64,000 nt of DNA from NCBI RefSeq assembly GCF_011046535.1, contig NZ_CP049257.1, positions 1,426,001 to 1,490,000 of the forward strand, written 5' to 3'. This DNA comes from Nocardioides anomalus. GTDB lineage: Bacteria > Actinomycetota > Actinomycetes > Propionibacteriales > Nocardioidaceae. Positions 20,642 through 30,556 of the stretch are shown here, one piece after another (the stretch's first letter is position 1; the number at the start of each line of letters is the position of its first letter). The position numbers and the translations under genes were made by a program. Under the pieces are notes generated by a model, which was given only the letters and a program-made list of their open reading frames with translations, made no database searches and had not been told where the DNA came from.

Positions 20642-21603
20642 TCCCGCTCTTCATCCCGAGCCCGTCCAACGGCGTCTGGCACCTCGGGCCGGTCCCGATC
20701 CGGGGCTACGCCCTGGCCATCATCCTCGGCATCGTCGCCTCGATCTGGATCGGCGAGCGCCGCTGGGCGGCCCGCGGTGGTCGCGCGGGGGAGATCCAGG
20801 ACCTGGCCGTGTGGGCGGTGCCCTTCGGCCTGGTCGGCGGCCGGCTCTACCACGTGGCCACCGACCACGAGCGCTACTTCGGCGCCGACGGCAACCCGTG
20901 GCAGATCCTCTACGTCTGGAAGGGCGGCCTCGGCATCTGGGGCTCGATCTTCCTGGGCGCCGTGGGGGCGATGATCGCCGCCCACCGCCGCGGGATGCGG
21001 ATCGCGCCGATGGTCGACATCCTCGCCCCCGGCCTGCTGGTCGCCCAGGCGCTGGGCCGCTGGGGCAACTGGTTCAACCAGGAGCTCTTCGGCAAGCCCA
21101 CCGACCTGCCGTGGGCGCTCGAGATCGATCCGCAGCACCGGCCGCCCGGCTACGAGGACCAGACGACGTTCCACCCGACGTTCCTCTACGAGTGCCTGTG
21201 GGACCTCGGCGTCTTCGGCGTGCTCCTGGCCCTCGACCGGCGCTTCAGGATCGGGCACGGCCGGATGCTCGCGCTCTACGTCATGGGCTACACACTCGGC
21301 CGCGGCTGGATCGAGATGCTGCGCATCGACACCGTCGAGCTCAGCGACGTGGGCGGGCTGCGCTTCAACGTCTGGACCTCGATCGTGCTGTTCGTCGTCG
21401 CGGCGATCTACTTCGTGGTCAGCCTGCGGCTGTGGCCGGGCCGCGAGGAGTCGGTGTACGTCGAGGGGCACGACGGCCGGGGCGACGAGCCCCCCACCGG
21501 TGAGCCGGTCGACGTGACCCCGCCGCGCCCGGACGGCGAGACGGTGGAGGGCCGGGCTGTTCACGACCCGGAAACACGTGCGGGTCCGGGTCCCTCTGCT
21601 TGA
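20638..21603 (+). CDS. lgt: Phosphatidylglycerol-prolipoprotein diacylglyceryl transferase
   Basis: Membrane enzyme that adds diacylglycerol to the lipobox Cys of prolipoproteins, the first step of lipoprotein maturation. The 321-residue protein has about seven membrane segments, PVPIRGYALAIILGI near the start, GLVGGRLYHV, and the Lgt signature GRWGNWFNQELFGKPT. A Pro/Asp/Glu-rich cytoplasmic tail of about 50 residues follows the last membrane segment, as often in actinobacteria. The GTG start overlaps the preceding stop. Likely clients in this window are the SCO1-like protein and the branched-chain substrate-binding protein. Confidence 0.96.
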   Translation: MIPLFIPSPSNGVWHLGPVPIRGYALAIILGIVASIWIGERRWAARGGRAGEIQDLAVWAVPFGLVGGRLYHVATDHERYFGADGNPWQILYVWKGGLGIWGSIFLGAVGAMIAAHRRGMRIAPMVDILAPGLLVAQALGRWGNWFNQELFGKPTDLPWALEIDPQHRPPGYEDQTTFHPTFLYECLWDLGVFGVLLALDRRFRIGHGRMLALYVMGYTLGRGWIEMLRIDTVELSDVGGLRFNVWTSIVLFVVAAIYFVVSLRLWPGREESVYVEGHDGRGDEPPTGEPVDVTPPRPDGETVEGRAVHDPETRAGPGPSA

Positions 21604-21731
21604 TAGGCTCCCGGACGTAGCTCAGGGCCAATGTCGTCCCCTGCACGCAGTTCCTCGGCACAGCAGTGCCACTGCTCGATCCGCATGCACCAGGTGGGCC
21701 CCGCCCACCTCACGACGACGGGAGACGAAGG
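21604..21731 (+). promoter_or_regulatory. gltB leader with two perfect hairpins
   Basis: The 128-bp gap begins with TAGGCT (21604-21609), a possible -10 box directly after the lgt stop, though no -35 is evident. Two perfect hairpins follow: AGCAGT-GCC-ACTGCT at 21662-21676 and an 8-bp stem AGGTGGGC-CCC-GCCCACCT at 21692-21710. The second ends nine bases before the GGGAG ribosome binding site, where a structure could affect ribosome loading. No known riboswitch was recognised. Confidence 0.4.
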
Positions 21732-24700
21732 ATGCCCTACCAGCACGCCTTCCCCCCGCCCCAGGGGCTCTACGACCCGCGCCACGAGAAGGACGCCTGC
21801 GGCGTGGCCTTCGTGGCGACGCTCACCGGCGAGGCCAGCCACGACATCGTGCGCAAGGGCGTCACCGCGCTGCTCAACCTCGACCACCGCGGCGCCGCCG
21901 GGGCCGAGCCCAACTCCGGTGACGGCGCCGGCATCCTGCTGCAGGTCCCGGACGCGTTCCTGCGCGCGGTGAGCGCCGAGGCCGGCTTCGAGCTCCCGCC
22001 GCCCCGCTCGTACGCCGTCGGCACCGCCTTCCTGCCCGGCGACGAGGAGGAGGTGGCCAAGACCAAGCGCCGGATCGAGGAGATCGCGGCCGAGGAGCAC
22101 CTCGACGTGCTCGGCTGGCGCGACGTGCCGGTCGACCCGTCCTCGCTGGGCAAGACCGCTCACGCGGTGATGCCGTCGTTCGCCCAGCTCTTCGTCACCG
22201 CCTCCGGCCAGCGCCTCACCGGCATGGCCCTCGAGCGGCTGGCCTACTGCCTGCGCCGGCGCTCGGAGAAGGAGACCGACGCCTACTTCCCGTCGCTGTC
22301 CTCGCGGACCCTGGTCTACAAGGGGATGCTCACCCCGGCGCAGCTCGACGAGGTCTTCCCCGACCTGCGCGACCAGCGGATGACCTCGGCCCTCGCGGTC
22401 GTGCACTCCCGCTTCTCGACCAACACCTTCCCGAGCTGGCCGCTGTCGCACCCGTTCCGGTTCATCGCCCACAACGGCGAGATCAACACCGTGATGGGCA
22501 ACCGCAACTGGATGCGCGCCCGCGAGGCGCTGCTCGCCTCCGACCTGATCCCGGGCGACCTGGAGCGGCTCTACCCGATCTGCACCCCCGGCGCGTCGGA
22601 CTCCGCGTCCTTCGACGAGGTCCTCGAGCTGCTCCACATGGGCGGCCGCTCGCTGCCGCACGCCGTGCTGATGATGATCCCGGAGGCCTGGGAGAACCAC
22701 GGCGAGATGGACGCCGCCCGGCGCGCGTTCTACGAGTTCCACTCCAACCTGATGGAGCCCTGGGACGGCCCGGCCTGCGTCGTGTTCACCGACGGCGACC
22801 AGATCGGCGCGGTCCTGGACCGCAACGGCCTGCGCCCGAGCCGCTACTGGGTCACCGACGACGGGCTCGTCGTCCTGGCCTCCGAGGTCGGCGTGCTCGA
22901 CCTCGACCCCGCCACCGTGGTGCGAAAGGGCCGGCTGCAGCCGGGCCGGATGTTCCTGGTCGACACCTCCGAGCACCGCATCATCGAGGACGACGAGGTC
23001 AAGTCCGGGCTCGCCGCGGAGAACCCCTACGAGGAGTGGCTGCACGCCGGCCAGGTGCACCTCAACGACATCCCCGACCGCGAGCACATCGTCCACACCC
23101 ACGCCTCGGTCACCCGCCGCCAGCAGATCTTCGGCTACACCGAGGAGGAGCTGCGGGTCCTGCTCACGCCGATGGCCAACGTCGGCGCCGAGCCGATCGG
23201 CTCGATGGGCACCGACACCCCCATCGCGGCGCTGAGCGACAAGCCGCGGCTGCTGTTCGACTACTTCGCGCAGCTGTTCGCCCAGGTGACCAATCCGCCG
23301 CTGGACGCCATCCGCGAGGAGCTGGTCACCTCGCTGCAGGGCTCGATCGGCCCCGAGGCCAACCTGCTCGAGCCGCAGCCGGCCTCCTGCCGCCAGATCG
23401 TGCTCCCGTTCCCGGTCTTCTCCAACGACGACCTGGCCAAGATCCGCCACATCAACCGCGACGGCGACATGCCGGGCTTCCAGACCCACGTGGTGCGCGG
23501 CCTGTACGACGTCGAGGGCGGCGGCACCGCCCTGGCGGCCCGCATCGACGAGCTGTGCGCCGAGGTCAGCCAGGCCATCGCCGACGGCGCGCGCATCATC
23601 GTGCTGTCCGACCGGCACTCGACCCAGGAGCTGGCGCCGATCCCGTCGCTGCTGCTCACCGGCGCGGTCCACCACCACCTGGTCCGCGAGAAGACCCGCA
23701 CGCAGGTCGGGCTGCTGGTCGAGGCCGGCGACGTCCGCGAGGTGCACCACGTCGCGCTGCTCATCGGGTACGGCGCGGCCGCGGTCAACCCCTACCTCGC
23801 CATGGAGTCGGTCGAGGACCTCGCCCGCGAGGCCCACTACGTCAAGGCCGAGCCCGAGGTCGCGGTCAAGAACCTCATCAAGGCGCTCGGCAAGGGCGTG
23901 CTCAAGGTGATGTCCAAGATGGGCGTCTCGACCGTCGCCTCCTACACCGGCGCCCAGATCTTCGAGGCGCTCGGGCTGTCCCAGCAGGTCGTGGACCGCT
24001 ACTTCACCGGCACCACCTCCAAGCTCGGCGGCATCGACCTCGACGTCATCGCCGAGGAGGTCGCCCGACGCCACCGCACGGCGTACCCCCGCGGCGGGAT
24101 CGCGCCGTCGCACCGCGAGCTGTCCATCGGCGGGGAGTACCAGTGGCGCCGCGAGGGCGAGCCGCACCTGTTCGACCCCGAGACCGTCTTCCGGCTCCAG
24201 CACTCCACGCGCACCGGTCGCTACGACGTGTTCAAGCAGTACACCTCGCGGGTCGACGAGCAGGCCCAGCGGCTGATGACGCTGCGCGGGCTGTTCAAGT
24301 TCAAGGGCGCGGAGGTCACCGGGCGCGACCCGGTCCCGCTGGACGAGGTCGAGCCGGTCTCGGACATCGTCAAGCGCTTCTCCACCGGCGCGATGTCCTA
24401 CGGCTCCATCTCCAAGGAGGCGCACGAGACCCTCGCCATCGCCATGAACCGGCTGGGCGCGAAGTCCAACACCGGTGAGGGCGGCGAGGACGCCGACCGG
24501 CTCCTCGACCCCGAGCGGCGCTCGGCGATCAAGCAGGTCGCCTCCGGCCGCTTCGGCGTGACGTCGGAGTACCTCACGCACGCCGACGACATCCAGATCA
24601 AGATGGCCCAGGGCGCCAAGCCTGGCGAGGGCGGCCAGCTGCCCGGCCACAAGGTCTACCCGTGGGTAGCCCGGACCCGGCACTCCACGCCGGGCGTCGG

Positions 24701-26291
24701 CCTGATCAGCCCGCCGCCGCACCACGACATCTACTCCATCGAGGACCTGGCGCAGCTGATCCACGACCTCAAGAACGCCAACCCGTCGGCCCGCGTGCAC
24801 GTCAAGCTGGTGGCCGAGGTCGGCGTGGGCACGGTGGCCACGGGCGTGTCCAAGGCGCACGCCGACGTGGTGCTCATCTCGGGCCACGACGGCGGCACCG
24901 GCGCCTCGCCGCTCACCTCGCTGAAGCACGCCGGCGGTCCCTGGGAGCTCGGCCTGGCCGAGACCCAGCAGACCCTGCTGCTCAACGGGCTGCGCGACCG
25001 GATCGTGGTGCAGACCGACGGCCAGCTCAAGACCGGCCGCGACGTGGTCGTGGCCGCGCTGCTCGGCGCCGAGGAGTACGGCTTCGCCACCGCCCCGCTC
25101 GTGGTCTCGGGCTGCATCATGATGCGGGTCTGCCACCTCGACACCTGCCCGGTGGGCGTCGCCACGCAGAACCCCGTCCTGCGCGAGCGGTACGCCGGCC
25201 AGGCGGAGTACGTCGTCAACTTCTTCGAGTTCATCGCCGAGGAGGTGCGCGAGCTGCTGGCCGAGCTCGGCTTCCGCTCGCTCGACGAGGCCATCGGCCA
25301 GGTGTCCGCGCTGGACATGGTCGACGCGGTGAACCACTGGAAGGCCGCAGGCCTCGACCTCTCGCCGATCCTGCACGAGCCGGACCTCTCGGCGTTCCCC
25401 GGCCAGGACGTGCGCCAGACCAAGAAGCAGGACCACGGCCTGGAGAAGTCCCTCGACGTCACCGAGCTGGTGCCGCTGTGCCGGCCGGCGATCGAGCGGG
25501 GCGAGCCGGTGCGGGCGCAGGTCGCGATCCGCAACGTCAACCGCACCGTCGGCACGATCCTGGGCCACGAGGTGACCAAGGCCCACGGCGGCGAGGGGCT
25601 CCCCGAGGGCACCATCGACCTGACCTTCCTGGGCTCAGCCGGGCAGTCCTTCGGCGCGTTCGTGCCGCGCGGCATCACGCTGCGGCTCGAGGGCGACGCC
25701 AACGACTACGTCGGCAAGGGGCTGTCCGGCGGTCGGATCGTCGTGCGTCCCGACCGGGCCGCGACGTTCCGGGCCGACGAGCAGATCATCGCCGGCAACG
25801 TCATCGCCTACGGCGCCACCTCGGGTCGCATCCACATCCGCGGTGGGGTGGGGGAGCGGTTCGCCGTCCGCAACTCCGGCGCGTGGGCCGTCACCGAGGG
25901 CGTCGGCGACCACGCGTGCGAGTACATGACCGGCGGCCGCGTGGTCGTGCTCGGCAAGACCGGTCGCAACTTCGGCGCCGGCATGTCCGGCGGCGTGGCC
26001 TGGGTGCTCGACCTCAAGGAGCACCGCGTGAACAAGGAGCTCGTCGAGCTCGGCCCGGTCGAGGGCGAGGCCGCGCTCGAGCTCGAGCAGCTCGTCCGCG
26101 ACCACGCCGAGGAGACCGGCTCCGAGGTGGCCGAGGCGCTGCTGGCCGACTGGCCCGCCGCGCTGTCGCGCTTCACCGAGGTCATGCCCACCGACTACCG
26201 CACGGTGCTCGAGGCCAAGGCCAAGGCCGAGGCCGAGGGCAAGTCCGAGGGCGAGGTCGCGACCGCGATGATGGAGGCCCTCCATGGGTGA
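21732..26291 (+). CDS. gltB: Glutamate synthase (NADPH) large subunit
   Basis: Makes two glutamates from glutamine and 2-oxoglutarate. The 1519-residue protein has, in order, an N-terminal class II glutaminase (nucleophile C23 in KDACGVAF after a 22-residue propeptide), a central domain, the FMN-binding synthase domain ([25 protein letters not shown]) and a C-terminal beta-helix. The 3Fe-4S cluster ligands are C1128, C1134 and C1139 ([15 protein letters not shown]). The ATG at 21732 is chosen because it gives a propeptide of normal length; upstream in-frame codons would add an unlikely extension. It forms the two-gene operon gltBD. The C-terminus is followed by an Ala/Glu/Lys-rich tail. Confidence 0.97.
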   Translation: MPYQHAFPPPQGLYDPRHEKDACGVAFVATLTGEASHDIVRKGVTALLNLDHRGAAGAEPNSGDGAGILLQVPDAFLRAVSAEAGFELPPPRSYAVGTAFLPGDEEEVAKTKRRIEEIAAEEHLDVLGWRDVPVDPSSLGKTAHAVMPSFAQLFVTASGQRLTGMALERLAYCLRRRSEKETDAYFPSLSSRTLVYKGMLTPAQLDEVFPDLRDQRMTSALAVVHSRFSTNTFPSWPLSHPFRFIAHNGEINTVMGNRNWMRAREALLASDLIPGDLERLYPICTPGASDSASFDEVLELLHMGGRSLPHAVLMMIPEAWENHGEMDAARRAFYEFHSNLMEPWDGPACVVFTDGDQIGAVLDRNGLRPSRYWVTDDGLVVLASEVGVLDLDPATVVRKGRLQPGRMFLVDTSEHRIIEDDEVKSGLAAENPYEEWLHAGQVHLNDIPDREHIVHTHASVTRRQQIFGYTEEELRVLLTPMANVGAEPIGSMGTDTPIAALSDKPRLLFDYFAQLFAQVTNPPLDAIREELVTSLQGSIGPEANLLEPQPASCRQIVLPFPVFSNDDLAKIRHINRDGDMPGFQTHVVRGLYDVEGGGTALAARIDELCAEVSQAIADGARIIVLSDRHSTQELAPIPSLLLTGAVHHHLVREKTRTQVGLLVEAGDVREVHHVALLIGYGAAAVNPYLAMESVEDLAREAHYVKAEPEVAVKNLIKALGKGVLKVMSKMGVSTVASYTGAQIFEALGLSQQVVDRYFTGTTSKLGGIDLDVIAEEVARRHRTAYPRGGIAPSHRELSIGGEYQWRREGEPHLFDPETVFRLQHSTRTGRYDVFKQYTSRVDEQAQRLMTLRGLFKFKGAEVTGRDPVPLDEVEPVSDIVKRFSTGAMSYGSISKEAHETLAIAMNRLGAKSNTGEGGEDADRLLDPERRSAIKQVASGRFGVTSEYLTHADDIQIKMAQGAKPGEGGQLPGHKVYPWVARTRHSTPGVGLISPPPHHDIYSIEDLAQLIHDLKNANPSARVHVKLVAEVGVGTVATGVSKAHADVVLISGHDGGTGASPLTSLKHAGGPWELGLAETQQTLLLNGLRDRIVVQTDGQLKTGRDVVVAALLGAEEYGFATAPLVVSGCIMMRVCHLDTCPVGVATQNPVLRERYAGQAEYVVNFFEFIAEEVRELLAELGFRSLDEAIGQVSALDMVDAVNHWKAAGLDLSPILHEPDLSAFPGQDVRQTKKQDHGLEKSLDVTELVPLCRPAIERGEPVRAQVAIRNVNRTVGTILGHEVTKAHGGEGLPEGTIDLTFLGSAGQSFGAFVPRGITLRLEGDANDYVGKGLSGGRIVVRPDRAATFRADEQIIAGNVIAYGATSGRIHIRGGVGERFAVRNSGAWAVTEGVGDHACEYMTGGRVVVLGKTGRNFGAGMSGGVAWVLDLKEHRVNKELVELGPVEGEAALELEQLVRDHAEETGSEVAEALLADWPAALSRFTEVMPTDYRTVLEAKAKAEAEGKSEGEVATAMMEALHG

Positions 26292-26321
26292 TCGCTGCAC
26301 GATGAGGGAGGGCTGTGCCTG

Positions 26322-27788
<1,467 letters not shown>

Positions 27789-27792
27789 GCAC

Positions 27793-27811
27793 GCGCGGAC
27801 CCCGTCCGCGC
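27793..27811 (+). terminator. Hairpin after gltD
   Basis: GCGCGGAC-CCC-GTCCGCGC, a perfect 8-bp stem with a three-base loop, starts four bases after the gltD stop. No T-run follows. It would separate the gltBD and pyk transcripts. Confidence 0.55.
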
Positions 27812-27884
27812 CATTGATCAGACTCGGGAGCAATTCGCCCCTGATCGAGCCGCATTCTGCCTGTTTGATCGATCCAAAGCCCAC

Positions 27885-27890
27885 TACCCT
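27885..27890 (+). promoter_or_regulatory. -10 box (TACCCT) of pyk, leaderless type
   Basis: TACCCT is eight bases before the GTG at 27899. A TTGATC at 27865-27870 is a possible -35, but the spacing of 14 bases is short. Three related TGATC motifs (27815, 27842 and 27866) lie in the 100 bp upstream and could be regulatory. Confidence 0.5.
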
Positions 27891-27898
27891 TGGGCCGC

Positions 27899-29377
27899 GT
27901 GAGAAGAGCGAAGATCGTCTGCACGCTGGGGCCCGCGGTGGCGGGGGAGCGGCGGATCAAGGAGCTGGTGTACGCCGGCATGGACGTGGCCCGGCTGAAC
28001 ATGAGCCACGGCAGCCACGAGGACCACGCGGAGAACTACCGGCTGGTCCGCCAGGCCTCCGACACGAGCGGCCACGGCGTGGCCATCGTGGCCGACCTGC
28101 AGGGGCCGAAGATCCGCCTGGAGAAGTTCTCCGGCGGTCCGGTCGAGCTGCGGCGCGGCCAGGTGTGGACGATCACCACGCGTGACGTCGACGGCGACGG
28201 CGAGATCGCCGGTACGACGTACAAGGGGCTCGCGGGCGACGTGGCCAAGGGCGACCCGATCCTCATCGACGACGGCAAGGTCCGGCTCCGGGTCACCGAC
28301 GTGGTCGACGGCACCGACGTGGTCACCGAGGTGCTGGTCGGCGGCAAGGTCAGCAACCACAAGGGCATCAACCTGCCCGGTGTCGCCGTGTCCGTGCCGG
28401 CATTGTCGGACAAGGACATCGAGGACCTGCGCTTCGCGCTGCACCTGACCGTCGACTTCATCGCGCTGAGCTTCGTGCGCAGCGCGGCGGACGTCGAGGA
28501 CGTGCGCCGGGTGATGGAGGAGGAGGGGATCCACATCCCCGTCATCGCCAAGATCGAGAAGCCGCAGGCCATCGAGAAGCTCGACGAGATCATCGCGGCC
28601 TTCGACGGCTTCATGGTCGCCCGCGGCGACCTCGGCGTGGAGTGCGCGATGGAGGAGGTGCCCTTCCTGCAGAAGACGATCATCGACAAGGCCCGCCTCA
28701 ACGCCAAGCCCGTCATCGTGGCCACCCAGATGCTCGAGTCGATGATCGGCAACCCGACCCCGACGCGCGCCGAGGCCTCCGACGTCGCCAACGCCATCCT
28801 CGACGGCGCCGACGCCGTGATGCTCTCCGGCGAGACCAGCGTGGGGGAGTACCCCATCCACACCGTCGAGACCATGGCCCGCATCGTCCAGGCCACCGAG
28901 CGCCACGCCCTCGAGCAGCGCGAGGTCGGCACCCTGCGCGCCCTGCAGTGGGACCCGCACACCAAGAGCGGCGTCATCACCAAGGCCGCCGGCGAGGTCG
29001 CCGAGCGCATCGACGCCAAGTACGTCGTCGCGTTCACCCAGTCCGGCGACTCGGCCCGCCGCATGGCCCGCCTGCGCAGCCCGATCCCCGTCCTGGCCTT
29101 CACCCCCGACGGCCGGACCCGCTCCCAACTGGCGCTGACCTGGGGCGTCGAGACCTTCAAGACCGCCGAGGTCGAGCACACCGACGAGATGGTGCGCCAG
29201 GTCGACGAGCAGCTGCTCGACATCGGCCGCGTCGAGGAGGGCGACCTGGTCGTCATCGTCGCCGGCGCGCCCCCCGGCATTCCCGGCTCGACCAACGCGC
29301 TGCGCGTGCACCGCATGGGCGACGCCATCCACGAGGTGGCCCCGGCCTACCGCCGCCCGGAGCCGCCCAAGGCCTAG
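27899..29377 (+). CDS. pyk: Pyruvate kinase
   Basis: Converts phosphoenolpyruvate and ADP to pyruvate and ATP, the last glycolytic step. The 492-residue protein has RAKIVCTLGPAV, ARLNMSHGSHEDH, DLQGPKIRLEKF, the active-site IPVIAKIEKPQAIEKLDEI, MVARGDLGVE and the K/Mg-binding VATQMLESMI with PTRAEASDVANAI. The C-terminal allosteric domain is present and complete. The GTG at 27899 is preferred over an upstream TTG (27890) because it follows a TACCCT box by eight bases, and that box includes the TTG. The order lgt...pyk...pdtaR...polA resembles mycobacterial genomes. Confidence 0.95.
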   Translation: MRRAKIVCTLGPAVAGERRIKELVYAGMDVARLNMSHGSHEDHAENYRLVRQASDTSGHGVAIVADLQGPKIRLEKFSGGPVELRRGQVWTITTRDVDGDGEIAGTTYKGLAGDVAKGDPILIDDGKVRLRVTDVVDGTDVVTEVLVGGKVSNHKGINLPGVAVSVPALSDKDIEDLRFALHLTVDFIALSFVRSAADVEDVRRVMEEEGIHIPVIAKIEKPQAIEKLDEIIAAFDGFMVARGDLGVECAMEEVPFLQKTIIDKARLNAKPVIVATQMLESMIGNPTPTRAEASDVANAILDGADAVMLSGETSVGEYPIHTVETMARIVQATERHALEQREVGTLRALQWDPHTKSGVITKAAGEVAERIDAKYVVAFTQSGDSARRMARLRSPIPVLAFTPDGRTRSQLALTWGVETFKTAEVEHTDEMVRQVDEQLLDIGRVEEGDLVVIVAGAPPGIPGSTNALRVHRMGDAIHEVAPAYRRPEPPKA

Positions 29378-29400
29378 GCGGCCGACGGGCCGGTGGCGGG

Positions 29401-29477
29401 TGGTGCCCCGAGTGGGATTCGAACCCACACTGGATGAGGTTTGAGCTCATTGACTCTGCCGGTTGGTCTATCGGGGC
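29401..29477 (-). tRNA. tRNA with CAA anticodon (Leu codon UUG), short variable loop, CCA encoded
   Basis: On the minus strand: a perfect 7-bp acceptor stem (GCCCCGA/TCGGGGC), discriminator A (29404) and an encoded CCA (29401-29403). The anticodon stem ATGAG/CTCAT encloses the loop CTCAAAC with CAA at 29441-29443. The T arm GTGGG-TTCGAAT-CCCAC is perfect. The D arm has a 3-bp stem GAC/GTC around CAACCGGCAGA, resembling Leu tRNAs (compare GCG-GAATTGGTAGA-CGC in E. coli). CAA reads the Leu codon UUG and A73 is the Leu discriminator. However, the variable region is only five bases (CCAGT), whereas true Leu tRNAs have a long type II arm. Amino-acid identity is therefore uncertain. A TAACCT box at 29492-29497 could start its transcript. 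It is convergent with pyk. Confidence 0.9.
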
Positions 29478-29522
29478 GCAACCGCCGACCGAGGTTACCG
29501 GAGTGCGGTCGGTCACCCGCCC

Positions 29523-29551
29523 TTGGCAGAAGTCGACCAATTCACTACAGT
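29523..29551 (+). promoter_or_regulatory. Full promoter (TTGGCA-N17-TACAGT) of the 66-residue gene
   Basis: TTGGCA at 29523-29528, 17 bases, then TACAGT at 29546-29551, followed by seven bases and the ATG at 29559. This is one of the best sigma-70-like promoters in the window and predicts a leaderless mRNA. Confidence 0.65.
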
Positions 29552-29558
29552 TTGGCGC

Positions 29559-29759
29559 ATGCTCTCGGGACGCACGGTGTGGCGCTGGGCGGTGGCCAGC
29601 CACGAGCAGGCGCTCGCCAACGCGCGCGGGGCCGCGACCGCGTGTGCCCGCGCCCGGGTCGAGCGCGCCGAGGTCGAGCAGTTCCTGCTGGCGCGCGCAC
29701 AGGGTGTCGAGGTGTCCGCCGCTCAGCCGCCGGTCGGGGAGGCGCTCGGATCCCGTTAG
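29559..29759 (+). CDS. Small protein of unknown function (66 residues)
   Basis: Encodes MLSGRTVWRWAVASHEQALA and continues with an Ala/Arg-rich, probably helical segment (NARGAATACARARVERAEVE, QFLLARAQG) and a Pro-containing tail ending GEALGSR. There is no signal peptide, membrane segment or recognised domain. Support for it being real: a TTGGCA-N17-TACAGT promoter ends seven bases before the ATG, no competing frame explains that promoter, and the TAG stop forms the first bases of the pdtaR -10 box. It may form a single amphipathic helix. The family was not recognised. Confidence 0.65.
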   Translation: MLSGRTVWRWAVASHEQALANARGAATACARARVERAEVEQFLLARAQGVEVSAAQPPVGEALGSR

Positions 29760-29762
29760 CCT
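29757..29762 (+). promoter_or_regulatory. -10 box (TAGCCT) of the ANTAR regulator gene, leaderless type
   Basis: TAGCCT is followed by seven bases and the GTG at 29770. Its first three bases are the stop codon of the upstream 66-residue gene, so translation termination and promoter melting share the same DNA. Confidence 0.55.
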
Positions 29763-29769
29763 GTGGCGC

Positions 29770-30378
29770 GTGACGCAGCAGGCGGGGGAGGGCAGGGCGC
29801 GGACGGTCGTGGTGGCCGAGGACGAGGTCCTCATCCGCATGGACCTGGCCGAGATGCTCACCGACGAGGGCTACGACGTCGTGGGCCAGGCCGGCGACGG
29901 GGCCACGGCGGTCGAGCTGGCCGAGCAGCACCGCCCGGACCTGGTCATCCTCGACGTGAAGATGCCGGTCCTGGACGGCATCGCGGCGGCCGAGCAGATC
30001 GCGGCGCAGCGGATCGCGCCGGTGGTGATCCTGACGGCGTTCAGCCAGCGCGACCTGGTCGAGCGGGCGCGCGACGCCGGCGCGATGGCCTACCTGGTCA
30101 AGCCGTTCACCCAGGCCGACCTGGTGCCCGCGATCGAGATGGCGCTGAGCCGGTTCGCGGAGCTGGGCCAGCTCGAGCAGGAGGTCAAGGACCTCACCGA
30201 GCGGCTCGAGACGCGCAAGGCGGTCGAGCGGGCCAAGAGCCTGCTCATGGAGCAGCTGAGCCTGTCCGAGCCCGAGGCGTTCCGCTGGATCCAGAAGACC
30301 GCGATGGACCTGCGCCTCTCGATGCGCCAGGTCGCCGACGGCGTCGTGGAGCACGGCCCGGGGCTCGCCCAACGCTGA
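29770..30378 (+). CDS. pdtaR: ANTAR-domain response regulator (PdtaR type)
   Basis: 202 residues: receiver domain (1-125) with VVVAEDEVLIRMDLAEML, phospho-acceptor D62 in LVILDVKMPVLDG and K111 in AYLVKPFTQ, then a coiled linker (LEQEVKDLTERLETRKAVER) and an ANTAR RNA-binding domain (about 140-195) containing AKSLLMEQLSLSEPEAFRWI and the TAMDLRLSMRQVAD helix. ANTAR proteins bind tandem hairpins in mRNA and prevent termination. In mycobacteria PdtaR works with the kinase PdtaS, which is not in this window. The GTG start follows a TAGCCT box by seven bases. Confidence 0.93.
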   Translation: MTQQAGEGRARTVVVAEDEVLIRMDLAEMLTDEGYDVVGQAGDGATAVELAEQHRPDLVILDVKMPVLDGIAAAEQIAAQRIAPVVILTAFSQRDLVERARDAGAMAYLVKPFTQADLVPAIEMALSRFAELGQLEQEVKDLTERLETRKAVERAKSLLMEQLSLSEPEAFRWIQKTAMDLRLSMRQVADGVVEHGPGLAQR

Positions 30379-30506
30379 CCGAGCACCGACCCGCGAGACG
30401 CGCGGCAGGGCCAGCGGGCCCCCCCGGTGTGTGACGCCCGGGTCACGGTCTGGTCAACTACGCCGACCCGCATCGCTGGGGTGGCGCGATTCGACGTGCC
30501 CACCCC

Positions 30507-30512
30507 TAGACT
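30507..30512 (+). promoter_or_regulatory. -10 box (TAGACT) of the liv operon
   Basis: TAGACT lies 44 bases before the livH start, giving a leader of about 35-40 bases that contains the strong GGGAGGAGGA ribosome binding site (30541-30550). Further upstream, GTGAC and GTCAC (30431-30446) form a short inverted repeat that may be an operator. Apart from these, the 178-bp gap shows nothing clear. Confidence 0.45.
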
Positions 30513-30556
30513 GCCGGGCAGCATCCAGCCGGGTGCGATGGGGAGGAGGACCCATT

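Noticed and set aside
21561..25586. Very long open frame on the minus strand opposite gltB
   Set aside because: It mirrors gltB codons, has Val/Gly/Arg/Asp-rich low-complexity composition and no recognisable domain; gltB on the other strand is certain.
26301..26321. Six-codon frame directly before gltD, overlapping its ribosome binding site
   Set aside because: Too short to support, with no residues that suggest a leader peptide.
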